A DNA stretch of 64,000 nt from Corynebacterium dentalis. GTDB taxonomy: Bacteria; Actinomycetota; Actinomycetes; Mycobacteriales; Mycobacteriaceae. This document shows positions 38,188-47,383 of the stretch, piece by piece; within the stretch, counting starts at the first letter, position 1, and each line of letters opens with the position of its first letter. The notes beneath the pieces were generated by a model, which saw nothing but the letters and a program-made list of their open reading frames with translations, had not been told where the DNA came from and did not search any database. The stretch lies in NCBI RefSeq assembly GCF_900232865.1, contig NZ_OCTS01000008.1, positions 1 through 64,000 on the forward strand, in the 5' to 3' direction. Made by a program: the position numbers and the translations under genes.

Positions 38188-39300
38188 TTAGTTGACGGAG
38201 TAGCCCAACTCATTGAGGACCTTCTTCATGGTGTCCTCGGTCATGTATTCCACTTCCAGGACTACACCCTTGTCTGGGTTGGAAATAATCAGCGTATCGG
38301 TGTTGTAATCGCCGTCCATCGCCACGAAGCTGGACGGTTCATCCTCGATGATTTGCTGGTACTCGGAAGACTTCGTCCGCTCCACCACGTTTGCGGCGTA
38401 CTCGGCATCGTCGATGAAATCGATGCTGCGGAAAGCCCACTCGTGGTTCGTCGCACCCTTGCAGCTGTAGCCGTCCATATCGCGATCAGCGGACGAATCA
38501 TCTTCGTACTGCAGGGTGAAGCTGACCTCTTCACATCCGTAAACCCAGTCCGAAACATCCTTTGGAAGATCGGTCTTGAACTTAGCGGGAAGGGAATCAT
38601 CTGCTGATCCGTAGCCCTCGTAGCCGCTGTCGCTGGAGCTACTAGCGCTGGAATCGGAGGTCAGGCTGTCCTCCCAGTTGCCGGACTCCTCCGAGGATTC
38701 AGAAGAGGAAGAACTGGATTCGGAAGCGGAGGGGTCAGTGTTGTCGTCGTTACCAACGAACAGGAAGTACGCACCCACGATGAGGGCAATGACCAGGATC
38801 AGGGCGCCGATGATCAGGCCCACGCTCTTGCCGCTACCGCCGGAATTGTTGTTCATCGCGCCATACGGCTGGGCGCCACCGGGCTGGCCGTAGGGGTACT
38901 GGCCCTGCTGGCCAAAGTTCTGATTCTGTGGGCCTCCGAACTGTGGGTTCTGGCCGGGCTGGTTCGGTTGTCCGGGTTGGTTCGGCTGATTTGGGTAGCC
39001 TTGCGGGCCGCCAGCGAAACCCTGTTGGCCTGGCTGCCCGAAGTGTGGCTGACCTTGTTGTTGACCCGGCTGACCGAAACTGCCCTGGCCCGGCTGTGGT
39101 TGCTGAGGCTGGCCGTAACCTGCCTGCCCGTAACCCTGCTGACCCTGATCGCCCTGCCCATAGGACTGCTGGCCAGGATGCTGACCGGGCTGCTGCTGGC
39201 CGAAGCCGGACTGCGAGTTCTCGTTGCCCTGAGAACCGTTGCCATTGGCGGAGTTATCGCCATTGCCATTCGAGGTAGGACCGTATGGATTATCGGACAT
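38188..39300 (-). CDS. Membrane protein with Gly/Gln-rich N-terminal repeats
   Basis: 370 residues with AAGGAG before the ATG. Residues 1-150 are Gln/Pro/Gly/Asn repeats (QPGQQGFAGGPQGYPNQPNQ), then one membrane helix (VGLIIGALILVIALIVGAYF), a Ser/Asp/Glu stalk and an extracellular domain with two Cys (GCEEVSF, YSCKGA). The domain is shared with the downstream paralogue (28 bp gap). The disordered cytoplasmic tail plus outside domain resembles other corynebacterial envelope proteins. Function unknown. Confidence 0.8.
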   Translation of the reverse strand: MSDNPYGPTSNGNGDNSANGNGSQGNENSQSGFGQQQPGQHPGQQSYGQGDQGQQGYGQAGYGQPQQPQPGQGSFGQPGQQQGQPHFGQPGQQGFAGGPQGYPNQPNQPGQPNQPGQNPQFGGPQNQNFGQQGQYPYGQPGGAQPYGAMNNNSGGSGKSVGLIIGALILVIALIVGAYFLFVGNDDNTDPSASESSSSSSESSEESGNWEDSLTSDSSASSSSDSGYEGYGSADDSLPAKFKTDLPKDVSDWVYGCEEVSFTLQYEDDSSADRDMDGYSCKGATNHEWAFRSIDFIDDAEYAANVVERTKSSEYQQIIEDEPSSFVAMDGDYNTDTLIISNPDKGVVLEVEYMTEDTMKKVLNELGYSVN

Positions 39301-39529
39301 TACTTCTCCTTTATTGGGTGTCCATCAGGGCAGAATGTGCAGGGGAGACGACCAAGCCAGTGGAAACGTCACGGTCAGATTCACGGCACTGTGTGGCGCG
39401 CGTGAAAATAAAAATTGAAAAACTTATTGGTACCTAACGATATAGGCCGATTCTCAGGTTCGCTTTACAAAGTGCAAAACACCCCTCTGAAAGGGGAGCA
39501 AGGGGTGCCTCGTGGCCAGCGGAGGCACG

Positions 39530-39543
39530 TAGGATTGCGTGGC
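39530..39543 (+). promoter_or_regulatory. -10 box of leaderless SDR gene
   Basis: TAGGAT (39530-39535) ends 8 nt before the ATG at 39544. A CCCCT/AGGGG hairpin region lies 30-60 bp upstream. Confidence 0.5.
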
Positions 39544-40317
39544 ATGAGCGCACTGAAGAAGTACAAGTCCCTTTCCACGGACGGCCGTTTTGCCGTTGTC
39601 ACCGGCGCGAGCGCAGGTATTGGTGCTGCTACCGCCGAGTTTCTAGCCGCGGACGGGTGGCACGTTGTACTTGCCGCGCGCCGGGAGGAGAAGTTGCGCG
39701 AGGTGGAGGCGCGCATCGCAGCGGATGGTGGGAAGTCCAGCGTTCTTGTTCTCGACGTCACCAATCAACAATCCATCGATGAATTTGCCCAGAACTTGGA
39801 AGAGGTCACCGCTGGGCGGGGTATTGATCTTCTGGTGAACAATGCAGGTGGCGCTCGTGGACTGGACTCGGTACTCGAGGCTGACCCGGCGGACTGGCGC
39901 TGGATGTATGAGTCCAACGTCATGGGCACCTTGCAGGTCACCCGCGCGCTATTCGGCCAGCTCAAGGACACGGATGCCCCACAGATCATCAATGTGGTGT
40001 CCATGGCGGGCCGCGCGGCCTACCGCGGCGGGGCAGGCTATAACGCGGCGAAGTTCGGCGAAACGGCACTGACTGACGTGATGCGTATGGAATTCGCTGA
40101 ACACGGCGTGCGCGTGTGCCAGCTAGATCCGGGCCGAGTGGCCACGGATTTCTCGGTGAATCGGTTCAAGGGTGACGTCGAAAAGGCAAACAAGGTCTAC
40201 GAAGACAACCTGAACCTGACCGCCGAGGACATGGCGGAAACGGTGCGCTGGTTGGCTTCGCGGCCACGCCACATGGACGTGGAGACGATCTTGATCAAGC
40301 CGCTTGACCAGGTGTGA
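39544..40317 (+). CDS. Short-chain dehydrogenase/reductase
   Basis: 257 residues. Classical SDR: TGASAGIG cofactor motif (20-27), NNAG (99-102), and catalytic S153, Y166 and K170 (YNAAK). Ends HMDVETILIKPLDQV as in the YdfG/serine-3-dehydrogenase branch (NADP-preferring 3-hydroxy acid dehydrogenases). Actual substrate unknown. Convergent with the YbjQ gene, 6 bp apart. Confidence 0.88.
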   Translation: MSALKKYKSLSTDGRFAVVTGASAGIGAATAEFLAADGWHVVLAARREEKLREVEARIAADGGKSSVLVLDVTNQQSIDEFAQNLEEVTAGRGIDLLVNNAGGARGLDSVLEADPADWRWMYESNVMGTLQVTRALFGQLKDTDAPQIINVVSMAGRAAYRGGAGYNAAKFGETALTDVMRMEFAEHGVRVCQLDPGRVATDFSVNRFKGDVEKANKVYEDNLNLTAEDMAETVRWLASRPRHMDVETILIKPLDQV

Positions 40318-40323
40318 TGTTGG

Positions 40324-40641
40324 TTATTTGAGGGTGACGGCGGTGCCGGAGGCGGTGACCATGATCATGCCGCCCTGGCCGAGGGACTCGTAATCGATGT
40401 CCACGCCAACCACTCCGTGAGCGCCCAGCTCGATGGCGCGCTGGACCATTTCGCCGAGAGCCATCTCGCGGGCCTGCATGATCTCGCCCTCGTAGTTGCC
40501 GGAGCGGCCGCCGACGATGTTGCGGATGCCGGCGCCGATGTCCTTGAACATGTTGATGCCCACAACGGTCTCACCTGCAACGATGCGGATGTACTGATCG
40601 ATGGTGTGGCCTTCGACGGTGTTGGTGGTGGTGACGATCAT
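40324..40641 (-). CDS. YbjQ/UPF0145 family protein
   Basis: 105 residues. Start at 40641 matches the family start ([14 protein letters not shown]). Motifs [27 protein letters not shown] and [15 protein letters not shown]. Compact pentameric fold in solved relatives, probable heavy-metal or small-ligand binding; no proven function. Confidence 0.88.
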   Translation of the reverse strand: MIVTTTNTVEGHTIDQYIRIVAGETVVGINMFKDIGAGIRNIVGGRSGNYEGEIMQAREMALGEMVQRAIELGAHGVVGVDIDYESLGQGGMIMVTASGTAVTLK

Positions 40642-40690
40642 GGTGGTGGCCTTTCTGTGGTTGCTTGGAGTTCGGGCTTCTGGCGCGATG

Positions 40691-43651
40691 TTACTTGGTT
40701 GAGTGGAGTGAGGCTTGCGGTTCAGCGGGCACGGCTCTGCGGTGTTCGAGGTACATGGACGGATCACCGACGAAGAAATCGAATAAACCATCGCTGACTG
40801 GTTGTTCGAGGTGAAGCTTCATCTCAACCACATTTACAGGCTTCGCATCTTTCCCAGGCATTTGGGTATCGCGGGAAGACGAAGGGGAAACCTTCCCGAG
40901 ATAAAAGAATGCCGTGTTGTCCTTGTCTGACTTTTTCACAAGTAGGTGGAGGTCAGCTTCTCCATGGATGATCTTGCTCTCTGTTGGGCTGCCCATGGTT
41001 CGCTTTGATTTTGTGAACCAGCGCATGAGCGACGGGTCGAGAAACGCATCCTCATATTTCGTGGTTTCTGAGATCGCCTCATCTTTGTGATAAGTGACGA
41101 AAATTGGGCAAGTCATCGTTGCCTTGTCGAGCTTGTATCCGCCGATATTCTGCGGAATATCAGACTTATTCCAGTTGAGAAGGCGTGTGACATCCTTACG
41201 GGAGTAAATTTTGCCGACCTTCATGTCAGAAGCCCAGTCATACTTGTGCCGAGCGAGATAGAGACCGGTTTCAATCACATCATCAACATGCTCTGTGAAG
41301 GTCGAAGATGCCTGATAGGCATTTAAAAATTCTGGATGAGGCGACAGTCCTGAACTTTGTGGGTCGAGGATCGGATGAAACTTGATGCGATCCGGCTCAG
41401 TGTAGAAGTCGAGAGTCAGGACTTGACGAACGGAATTTATGACAAAGTCAGAATTGGTCAATCCCTCTTGCTCGAGAATATCCTTGAACTGTTTCTTACT
41501 AAGCATGTTTTTTCTAAGCAATTCGCGGACAAGTATCAATTCATGTGGGCGCATTCCGTTGAGGATTTCCGTGTCGAGGAAGCGCAACATATTGCCTTCA
41601 TCAACCGTGGGCAGAACTTTTACTTTCCCTAGTTTTTGAATGAATCCCCAGTAGTTCCTGTCTTTGCCCTTCAGATTGGATGAAGTGCAAAGAAGAACAG
41701 GATCGATGGTGTCGAAGCGTGCGAAATCGATCCGCTTGGGTGTAGTGCCCAGTCGGAATTCCAACTCCTGGAAAGCAGACTTCAGGTTCGCAAAACTGTC
41801 CAATTTCACCTGGTCAAGCGATGCAAAGATTCGTTCCTTTGCGATGGCATCGAAGTTCACGCTAGAAACGCCCGCGATTGCGCCGCTGTTTTGAGCCTCG
41901 ATAACTCGCTTCTTTATGCTGTGTTTGTTGCGAGAGTTATCGCCAAACAGTGCGATCGGAATGAGGAAGTTATTCGAATAATTGCCGATGAAGTCGATCA
42001 CGCGAAGATGGTCTTTGCCAGCGTGCTTGCGCAGCCCGCGGCCCAGCTGTTGAGTAAAAATGATGCTGGACTGCGTGTTGCGGAGCATTACCACTTGGTT
42101 GACGGAGGGAATATCGATTCCCTCGTTAAAGATGTCGACCGTCAGAATGTAGTCAATATCTCCAGCTTTCAATAGCCCAACGGTTTGCTCTCGTTCATCC
42201 ATGGAGGAATCACCGGTTAAGGCCTTGGTGCGCAGAATCCTTCCATTGACCGATTCCTGATTGAGTAGGTTGCTCATTTCGTGAGCTTCCCGCTTCGAAC
42301 TGCAGAACATCAGGCCACGGACCTCACCCTTATGACCGTACTGACGGATCATCTTCAGTAGATGCCGAATTCGCTCTGGTTCGACTAGCTTGCTGAGATC
42401 TGAGGTATCCGTGGTGGATTGTCCCCGATCATCGGTGTAATCCGTGACGCCGTAATAGTTGAACGGGGCCAGCATTTTAGACTCCAGGGCCTCTTGCAAG
42501 CGAATTTCGAAGGGAACGTTGTGGTCGAATAGCTCGAAGATGTTGAAGCCGTCGGTGCGTTCTGGAGTAGCGGTGAGTCCCAGTAATTTCTGAGGGTTGA
42601 AGTGCTTGATGATGTTCTGATACCCCATCGCACCAGCCCTGTGAACTTCATCAATCACGATGAAATCGAAGGCATGAGGGTCCAGTTGGTTCAGAGTCTC
42701 TGGCCGTGACAAAGATTGGATAGTCGCAAAGACGTACTTCGGGTCAAAGTCTTTATTCCGGCCCGCAATTTTTCCGCACTCAGCGTCGCTGAAGTTCAGT
42801 ACCCTCTGAAACTCAGCTATAGCCTTATCGAGGATCTGTTCTCGGTGAACAATGAACAGAAAGCGCTTCGGCGCGGCTTGTCTGACGGCTAATGCGGCCA
42901 GAATGGTCTTTCCCGTACCGGTGGCGGAGATGACCACGGCTCGCTTTTCCTCGGACTTCCATACCCGTTCAATGGCATCGAGTGCCTCTACTTGCATGTC
43001 ATTAGGCACAATCTCACCGACGGGCAAGACTTTTTCGTCATCCGTTGTCAGATCATCCAGGGTGATCGTTGGTCGACGATGAGCAGCGTACTGATCGATC
43101 CAGTCTTGAGTGAGCGGATGACCATGGGCCTTCTGATCTTCTAACGTCGAATGAATCTGATCGACGATGTCTCCGTCCGGCATCGCAGAGAAGCGCAGAT
43201 TCCATTCGTTATTGACCAACAGTGCATTGCGGGTCAGGTTGGAACTTCCCACAATTGCTGTGCTCGAACCTGCCTGCTCAAATACGTATGCCTTGGTGTG
43301 GAAAGGGCTGTTGCGATCCTCGTGAATAGTCACTTGGACGTTGGGAAGATCCACCAACTCCGAGAACACTTCTGGCGAATTGAAGTCCAAGTAATTGGAC
43401 GTGATGATGGTGCCCTCGCCGGGGAAGTCAATCAATGCTTGCTTCAAAAGGCCAAGTGCCCCGGTGGTTATGAAAGCTACAGAAAAGGTGAACGACCGCG
43501 ATCGTTTGAGCTCATGCAAAATGGCCTTGAGCATGTGGTTGTCATCCCGATTGGCAACGAGCACCGGGTTATAGATTTGCGGAGATGACGTGTTGCGGTC
43601 AACAAAACCGAAGGATGTATCCGCGAGTAAGGGATGGGAAGAACGCTGCAT
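40691..43651 (-). CDS. PLD-like nuclease / superfamily II helicase / DUF3427 fusion
   Basis: 986 residues. N-terminal phospholipase-D-like module (FHTKAYVF with H118 and K120, then IVGSSNLT), helicase core with Walker A SATGTGKT (K248), DEVH box 334-337, [12 protein letters not shown] and the arginine-finger motif [10 protein letters not shown], and a C-terminal DUF3427 region up to about 970. Codon use and composition are more AT-rich than neighbours, pointing to horizontal transfer. A NUDIX gene 29 bp upstream forms an operon with it. The domain set suggests nucleic-acid cleavage with translocation, as in anti-phage systems; no function is proven. Confidence 0.88.
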   Translation of the reverse strand: MQRSSHPLLADTSFGFVDRNTSSPQIYNPVLVANRDDNHMLKAILHELKRSRSFTFSVAFITTGALGLLKQALIDFPGEGTIITSNYLDFNSPEVFSELVDLPNVQVTIHEDRNSPFHTKAYVFEQAGSSTAIVGSSNLTRNALLVNNEWNLRFSAMPDGDIVDQIHSTLEDQKAHGHPLTQDWIDQYAAHRRPTITLDDLTTDDEKVLPVGEIVPNDMQVEALDAIERVWKSEEKRAVVISATGTGKTILAALAVRQAAPKRFLFIVHREQILDKAIAEFQRVLNFSDAECGKIAGRNKDFDPKYVFATIQSLSRPETLNQLDPHAFDFIVIDEVHRAGAMGYQNIIKHFNPQKLLGLTATPERTDGFNIFELFDHNVPFEIRLQEALESKMLAPFNYYGVTDYTDDRGQSTTDTSDLSKLVEPERIRHLLKMIRQYGHKGEVRGLMFCSSKREAHEMSNLLNQESVNGRILRTKALTGDSSMDEREQTVGLLKAGDIDYILTVDIFNEGIDIPSVNQVVMLRNTQSSIIFTQQLGRGLRKHAGKDHLRVIDFIGNYSNNFLIPIALFGDNSRNKHSIKKRVIEAQNSGAIAGVSSVNFDAIAKERIFASLDQVKLDSFANLKSAFQELEFRLGTTPKRIDFARFDTIDPVLLCTSSNLKGKDRNYWGFIQKLGKVKVLPTVDEGNMLRFLDTEILNGMRPHELILVRELLRKNMLSKKQFKDILEQEGLTNSDFVINSVRQVLTLDFYTEPDRIKFHPILDPQSSGLSPHPEFLNAYQASSTFTEHVDDVIETGLYLARHKYDWASDMKVGKIYSRKDVTRLLNWNKSDIPQNIGGYKLDKATMTCPIFVTYHKDEAISETTKYEDAFLDPSLMRWFTKSKRTMGSPTESKIIHGEADLHLLVKKSDKDNTAFFYLGKVSPSSSRDTQMPGKDAKPVNVVEMKLHLEQPVSDGLFDFFVGDPSMYLEHRRAVPAEPQASLHSTK

Positions 43652-43680
43652 GTGTTGGGGTCTCTGATCCGTGGTGCCGG

Positions 43681-44076
43681 TTAACCGAGAACGCTCATGA
43701 CCCGCTGAACCGCAGGAATATCAGCAGGAGCCCAGTCCAACTGGTCGAGGTTTTCTACATCGACCCAACGAGCCTCGGCATGCTCGGTGAGTTCAATTTT
43801 TCGGTCTTCAAGAGTGGCAAAAAAGGTGGTCAAGACAACGATTCCAAAGTCATATTCGTATTCGGTGGTCGTCACCTCATCACCAATAGTCGCGGCGCAG
43901 TTGAGCTCTTCTTCCAATTCACGGAATAGAGCTTCCTTGGGCGTCTCGCCCTCTTCGATTTTTCCACCTGGGAATTCCCACATTCCAGTCAGCGACATGT
44001 CCGGTCCCCGCTGAGCAGCCAATACCTGCGATCCATTAGTCAATACAGCACCAACGACATTGATTCGCTTCTTCAC
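43681..44076 (-). CDS. NUDIX hydrolase, MutT-like
   Basis: 131 residues. Complete Nudix box GKIEEGETPKEALFRELEEE for Mg-dependent hydrolysis of a nucleoside-diphosphate derivative; GMWEFPGGK precedes it as in 8-oxo-dGTP pyrophosphatases. It is the first gene of an operon with the PLD-helicase. That pairing, rather than a housekeeping role, makes it likely to modify or clear a nucleotide signal or substrate for the system. Oxidised-dNTP sanitising is the alternative. Confidence 0.88.
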   Translation of the reverse strand: MKKRINVVGAVLTNGSQVLAAQRGPDMSLTGMWEFPGGKIEEGETPKEALFRELEEELNCAATIGDEVTTTEYEYDFGIVVLTTFFATLEDRKIELTEHAEARWVDVENLDQLDWAPADIPAVQRVMSVLG

Positions 44077-44199
44077 GCAAACTCCCGGTAGCTAGCAGAT
44101 TATAGGTTGCTAATTCTTCGATAACTGCGCCTTGAACTCTCAAGGCGATACGTCAATCAGCGTAGCAATCATTCGCCCCAGCACCCGCTAATCACCAGC

Positions 44200-44212
44200 T
44201 ACCCTCGGGGAC
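44200..44212 (+). promoter_or_regulatory. -10 box of leaderless sirtuin gene
   Basis: TACCCT (44200-44205) ends 7 nt before the ATG at 44213. Confidence 0.5.
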
Positions 44213-45046
44213 ATGAGCCACGTCATCGAGTTCAGCGCCAACGGCCATCCCGTGGATTCGCGCGGGAATGTGGCCGAGCTGCCCGCCGAGCTCGTTGAGG
44301 CCGCGCGCACCGCTCGCAACGTGGAGGTTTTCACCGGTGCGGGCATGAGCAAAGACTCCGGACTGGATACTTTCCGCGACGCACAGACCGGCATCTGGTC
44401 TCGGGTCGACCCGCAAGCCATGGCCAGTTTGAGCTCCTGGGCTCGCGACCCCGAACCCATACTGGCTTGGTATTTGTGGCGAGGAACGCTGTGCCGCCGA
44501 GCGGAACCGAACCTCGGCCACAGGGCGATCGCGAGCTGGTGGGGCAGAAGTGGCGCGAACCTACATATCACCACACAAAACATCGACGACCTGCACGAAC
44601 GCGCCTTCGATGACCACAACGAAGCTCGCCCCCGCATCGCTCACCTACACGGGAGCCTGTTTTCCTACCGATGCTCGATCTGCCACAAGCCCGCCCGCAC
44701 CCCAGAATTGCCACAGGAACAGGTAGAACGCGCCACGCCCACAGCCTGCTCATTGTGCGGAAACCCCGTGCGACCAGGCGTGGTCTGGTTCGGCGAACCG
44801 CTGCCGGAAAAAGAATGGGACCAGGCCGAAACCTCAATGCAGCAGGCAGACCTAGTGGTGATCGTGGGAACCTCCGGCGTGGTGTGGCCCGCGGCCGGGT
44901 TGCCGAACATCGTCGCCGAACGTGGCGTGCCCATCGTGGAGGTCAGTCCGCAGCGTAGCGACCTCACGGACCTAGCCACATGGTCTTTAAGAACGACGGC
45001 AGCAATCGGCCTTCCCGCCATCGTTCAAGCACTCGGGGAAGAATAA
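44213..45046 (+). CDS. SIR2-family NAD-dependent protein deacylase
   Basis: 277 residues. NAD motifs GAGMSKDSGLDTFRD and TQNIDDLHERA, catalytic His in HLHGS, a four-Cys zinc site (CSIC, CSLC), then RPGVVWFGEPLP and VIVGTSGVVWPAAGLP. This is a normal CobB-type deacylase of lysine residues, with no extra effector domain, so a housekeeping role is more likely than defence despite the neighbourhood. High GC like core genes. Confidence 0.92.
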   Translation: MSHVIEFSANGHPVDSRGNVAELPAELVEAARTARNVEVFTGAGMSKDSGLDTFRDAQTGIWSRVDPQAMASLSSWARDPEPILAWYLWRGTLCRRAEPNLGHRAIASWWGRSGANLHITTQNIDDLHERAFDDHNEARPRIAHLHGSLFSYRCSICHKPARTPELPQEQVERATPTACSLCGNPVRPGVVWFGEPLPEKEWDQAETSMQQADLVVIVGTSGVVWPAAGLPNIVAERGVPIVEVSPQRSDLTDLATWSLRTTAAIGLPAIVQALGEE

Positions 45047-45083
45047 TCCGCCTTATCCGACGCTTGACCAGGCAGACGTGTGC

Positions 45084-45773
45084 TTAGCGGAGCAGGCGCT
45101 CCAACTGCTCGTGGTACATCGCGGGGAGGCAACCCGCGTCGACTGCCTTGCGCGCGAGTTCCTTATCGCCCATCTTGGCGTGGAATACCTCGCCCATGGT
45201 CACCCCATGGCTGGGAGCCGGGCCAAAAGTGATGGCATCGCCGGGAGCGATTTCGCCGGGTCGAATCACCCGGAAATAGCAGCCCGCCTGTGCACGCTGG
45301 GCAAAGGACTTCATCCAGCCCTTTTGCTCCAGCCATGCGCCAAACGTGCGACATGGCTGGCGGGCAACGGAGACCTCCAACACGGCAGAGCCAACGAACA
45401 CCTGCTGGTTGATCACCACCGATGCCCAGTCCACGCCCACAGTCGTGAGGTTGTCCCCGAACGCGCCATTGTGCAGTGATTTGCCCAGCTCAGACTCCCA
45501 GTAGTCCAACTCCTCCCGAGCCATGGCGTACACGGCTTTCTGCGCCCCACCGTGATGCTTGGAATCGCCGATAACATCGCCACGCACGCCCGAGCCATCG
45601 CCGTAATTGGGCCCCGGAGTGAAAACGGAAATCGAGTCGCACGGCTGCTTATTGATCCCGCTCACGCGATCCGCCCCTGCGGGATCAGGCTGGGGAACAG
45701 CCACGTTGGTGCTCAGAACCCGCTGCTCAGTCGTTGTTTGGCAGTGTTGTAGAGCTGTAAATGGTGCTGGCAT
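45084..45773 (-). CDS. MOSC-domain protein
   Basis: 229 residues from the ATG at 45773, inside the 3' end of the upstream gene (47-bp overlap), supported by GGAGGG 7 nt before it. MOSC signature: GDSKHHGGAQKAVYAMAREE, FGDNLTTVGVDW, and the conserved Cys in RQPCRTF. MOSC domains carry sulfur or pyranopterin-linked molybdenum; YiiM-like members act on N-hydroxylated compounds. Translational coupling with an unrelated ATP-binding protein is odd. Confidence 0.85.
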   Translation of the reverse strand: MPAPFTALQHCQTTTEQRVLSTNVAVPQPDPAGADRVSGINKQPCDSISVFTPGPNYGDGSGVRGDVIGDSKHHGGAQKAVYAMAREELDYWESELGKSLHNGAFGDNLTTVGVDWASVVINQQVFVGSAVLEVSVARQPCRTFGAWLEQKGWMKSFAQRAQAGCYFRVIRPGEIAPGDAITFGPAPSHGVTMGEVFHAKMGDKELARKAVDAGCLPAMYHEQLERLLR

Positions 45774-47262
45774 TACCTTGCCCTCCGATCATGTCGATCC
45801 AACCGCTAGCGAGTAGGGGCTTGAGAGCATAACGGACCTGTCCTTCACTCAGCTGCGTTGCATCCATAATTTCTTGAATAGTTTTATTTTCTTCCGCTAC
45901 GGAAGCGAAGACGATGGAGACGTTTTTTCCGTGGGGGAGCCGAAGATCAGATGTCTTTGTTGCATCCGCATTTGCCGATACTTGAGAGGGAGTGGGTTCG
46001 GGGGGGCTTGAAAAGGTGTGTTCAGCGGTCTTCTTCCTGCGGAAAATCACCTTGAAAGACACGCCAGAATTGATGAGTTTTGGCTGACGAAGGTTTGCGT
46101 ACCGCGTGGCCTGGAAAACCTCGAGAATTCCGCCTCCTTCACCTTCCACAACAGCGTGGCCGTCAGATGTGACTGTTCGTTTTGCATGTTCGTAGAGCCG
46201 CTGATTCACTGCGGCCTTGGAAAGGTTGCTGCTTTCCAATTGAGAAACAGACACTCCCTTGAGTCCACCTGGGCTTTCGATGACGAGGGCGTCTTGAGTA
46301 ATTCTGATCTCTACTCGTTTTCCGGCTCCCACGGTGTCCGGCCCGAGATCTCTGTGGATGAGAGCATTGGCAATCACCTCACGGATAGCGGTCATGGGAA
46401 TTTCTGATTCCTGTACAAGATGCCCGCTCTCGTTGTACGTCCGGTCAGAAGAAATATTTTCCCGAACCCATTCCATCGAATCTTCAAGGAGTGCGGGAGC
46501 CGGGCCATCAAAGTGCTTTAGATTCTTGATTCTCCGGCCTGTGCCGTCAGAGGGAAGTTGTACTGCTGCGGTGATGCTGAGTGCAGGCAACTTAGCCTGT
46601 GGGTAGAAGCCAAGCGAATAAAGCCCTGCATACGTCAGTTCACCAGAACTGGAGGTCACTCCTGTGAGTTCTAGAATTTTCGAGTCGTCATTGATTTGGC
46701 CCAGCCTGCGGCTCTGGTTGCGGCATTTTGCTAGGTACTGCTTTAGTGCAGACTCATCGAGATCCGAGACACTTGAACCAGGCAGGGTTTTCAGGTCGTA
46801 ATCATCCCGCTCCGTGTCATGGAGCGCTGCGACCTCCATCATGTGAAGATCGTTTGCATTCATCACATGGTCGCCGTCACCTTGGCGGAGCATTGCATTG
46901 CCCTTATACCTGGCAGGTTTTTGACTAGGTGACAACGGTTGTACCTGTACGATTAGAACTCGTTTGCCCCTGATCTCCACAGTCCAAAAGTCAAGATGCG
47001 GTGCTGGGACAACTGAATTTCTAGTTTGCGCAGCGACTTGATTTTGTAGCGCAGCAGCATCTTTTACCCCTCGAATTTCGAGGGAACTGTCAACACCAAG
47101 AAAAATGGTTCCACCGTCTGGCAGGTTTGCGAAAGCACACGTCGTTTCTGGGAGGTTTTCCGGCAACTGACGTGCCAGCTTGCACTCGATGAGGGTGGTG
47201 TCATCGCCAAGTGATTTAAGCTCGGCGAGGGCAACCTCTACCTGGTGCGCATTCCAGTTCAT
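45727..47262 (-). CDS. AlbA/Schlafen-type ATP-binding protein with C-terminal winged helix
   Basis: 511 residues. The N-terminal AlbA_2/AAA_4 domain (LIECKLARQLPENLPETTCA, FANLPDGGTIFLGVD) and a GHKL-like HATPase region (IREVIANALIHRDLG, IESPGGLKG, EGGGILEV) are the standard layout of this putative transcriptional-regulator family. A disordered Thr/Pro linker and a winged-helix end (TIQEIMDATQLSEGQVRYAL) follow. AT-rich compared with neighbours. Members accompany defence islands and also act as regulators; function here unknown. Sharp leaderless promoter at its start. Confidence 0.85.
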   Translation of the reverse strand: MNWNAHQVEVALAELKSLGDDTTLIECKLARQLPENLPETTCAFANLPDGGTIFLGVDSSLEIRGVKDAAALQNQVAAQTRNSVVPAPHLDFWTVEIRGKRVLIVQVQPLSPSQKPARYKGNAMLRQGDGDHVMNANDLHMMEVAALHDTERDDYDLKTLPGSSVSDLDESALKQYLAKCRNQSRRLGQINDDSKILELTGVTSSSGELTYAGLYSLGFYPQAKLPALSITAAVQLPSDGTGRRIKNLKHFDGPAPALLEDSMEWVRENISSDRTYNESGHLVQESEIPMTAIREVIANALIHRDLGPDTVGAGKRVEIRITQDALVIESPGGLKGVSVSQLESSNLSKAAVNQRLYEHAKRTVTSDGHAVVEGEGGGILEVFQATRYANLRQPKLINSGVSFKVIFRRKKTAEHTFSSPPEPTPSQVSANADATKTSDLRLPHGKNVSIVFASVAEENKTIQEIMDATQLSEGQVRYALKPLLASGWIDMIGGQGNASTIYSSTTLPNND

Positions 47263-47269
47263 GTTTCAA

Positions 47270-47298
47270 ACTGTAAATCTACAAACTGAAACTGTCAA
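47270..47298 (-). promoter_or_regulatory. Leaderless promoter with repeated operator half-sites
   Basis: On the minus strand TTGACA (47293-47298), exactly 17 bp, TACAGT (47270-47275), and 7 nt to the ATG at 47262. The element ACAGTTT occurs twice, 18 bp apart, across -35 and -10. A further AACTGTTAAC dyad lies upstream near 47310, so autoregulation is plausible. Confidence 0.75.
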
Positions 47299-47383
47299 AG
47301 TTTTAACAAGTTAACAGTTAAACTTTAGAACTTTTAGCGACAGTGGTAGTGAAAGCTATTGCTGACACTGCAGAACTCGCTGC

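Noticed and set aside
40171..40195. Repeat-like word in the SDR gene (GACGTCGAAAAGGCAAAC)
   Set aside because: Two core differences; counted as a possible relic only.
44213..45046. SIR2 gene as part of a defence system (Thoeris- or DSR-like)
   Set aside because: It is a standard CobB-type sirtuin with the zinc site and catalytic His, no effector fusion, core-like GC and its own leaderless promoter.
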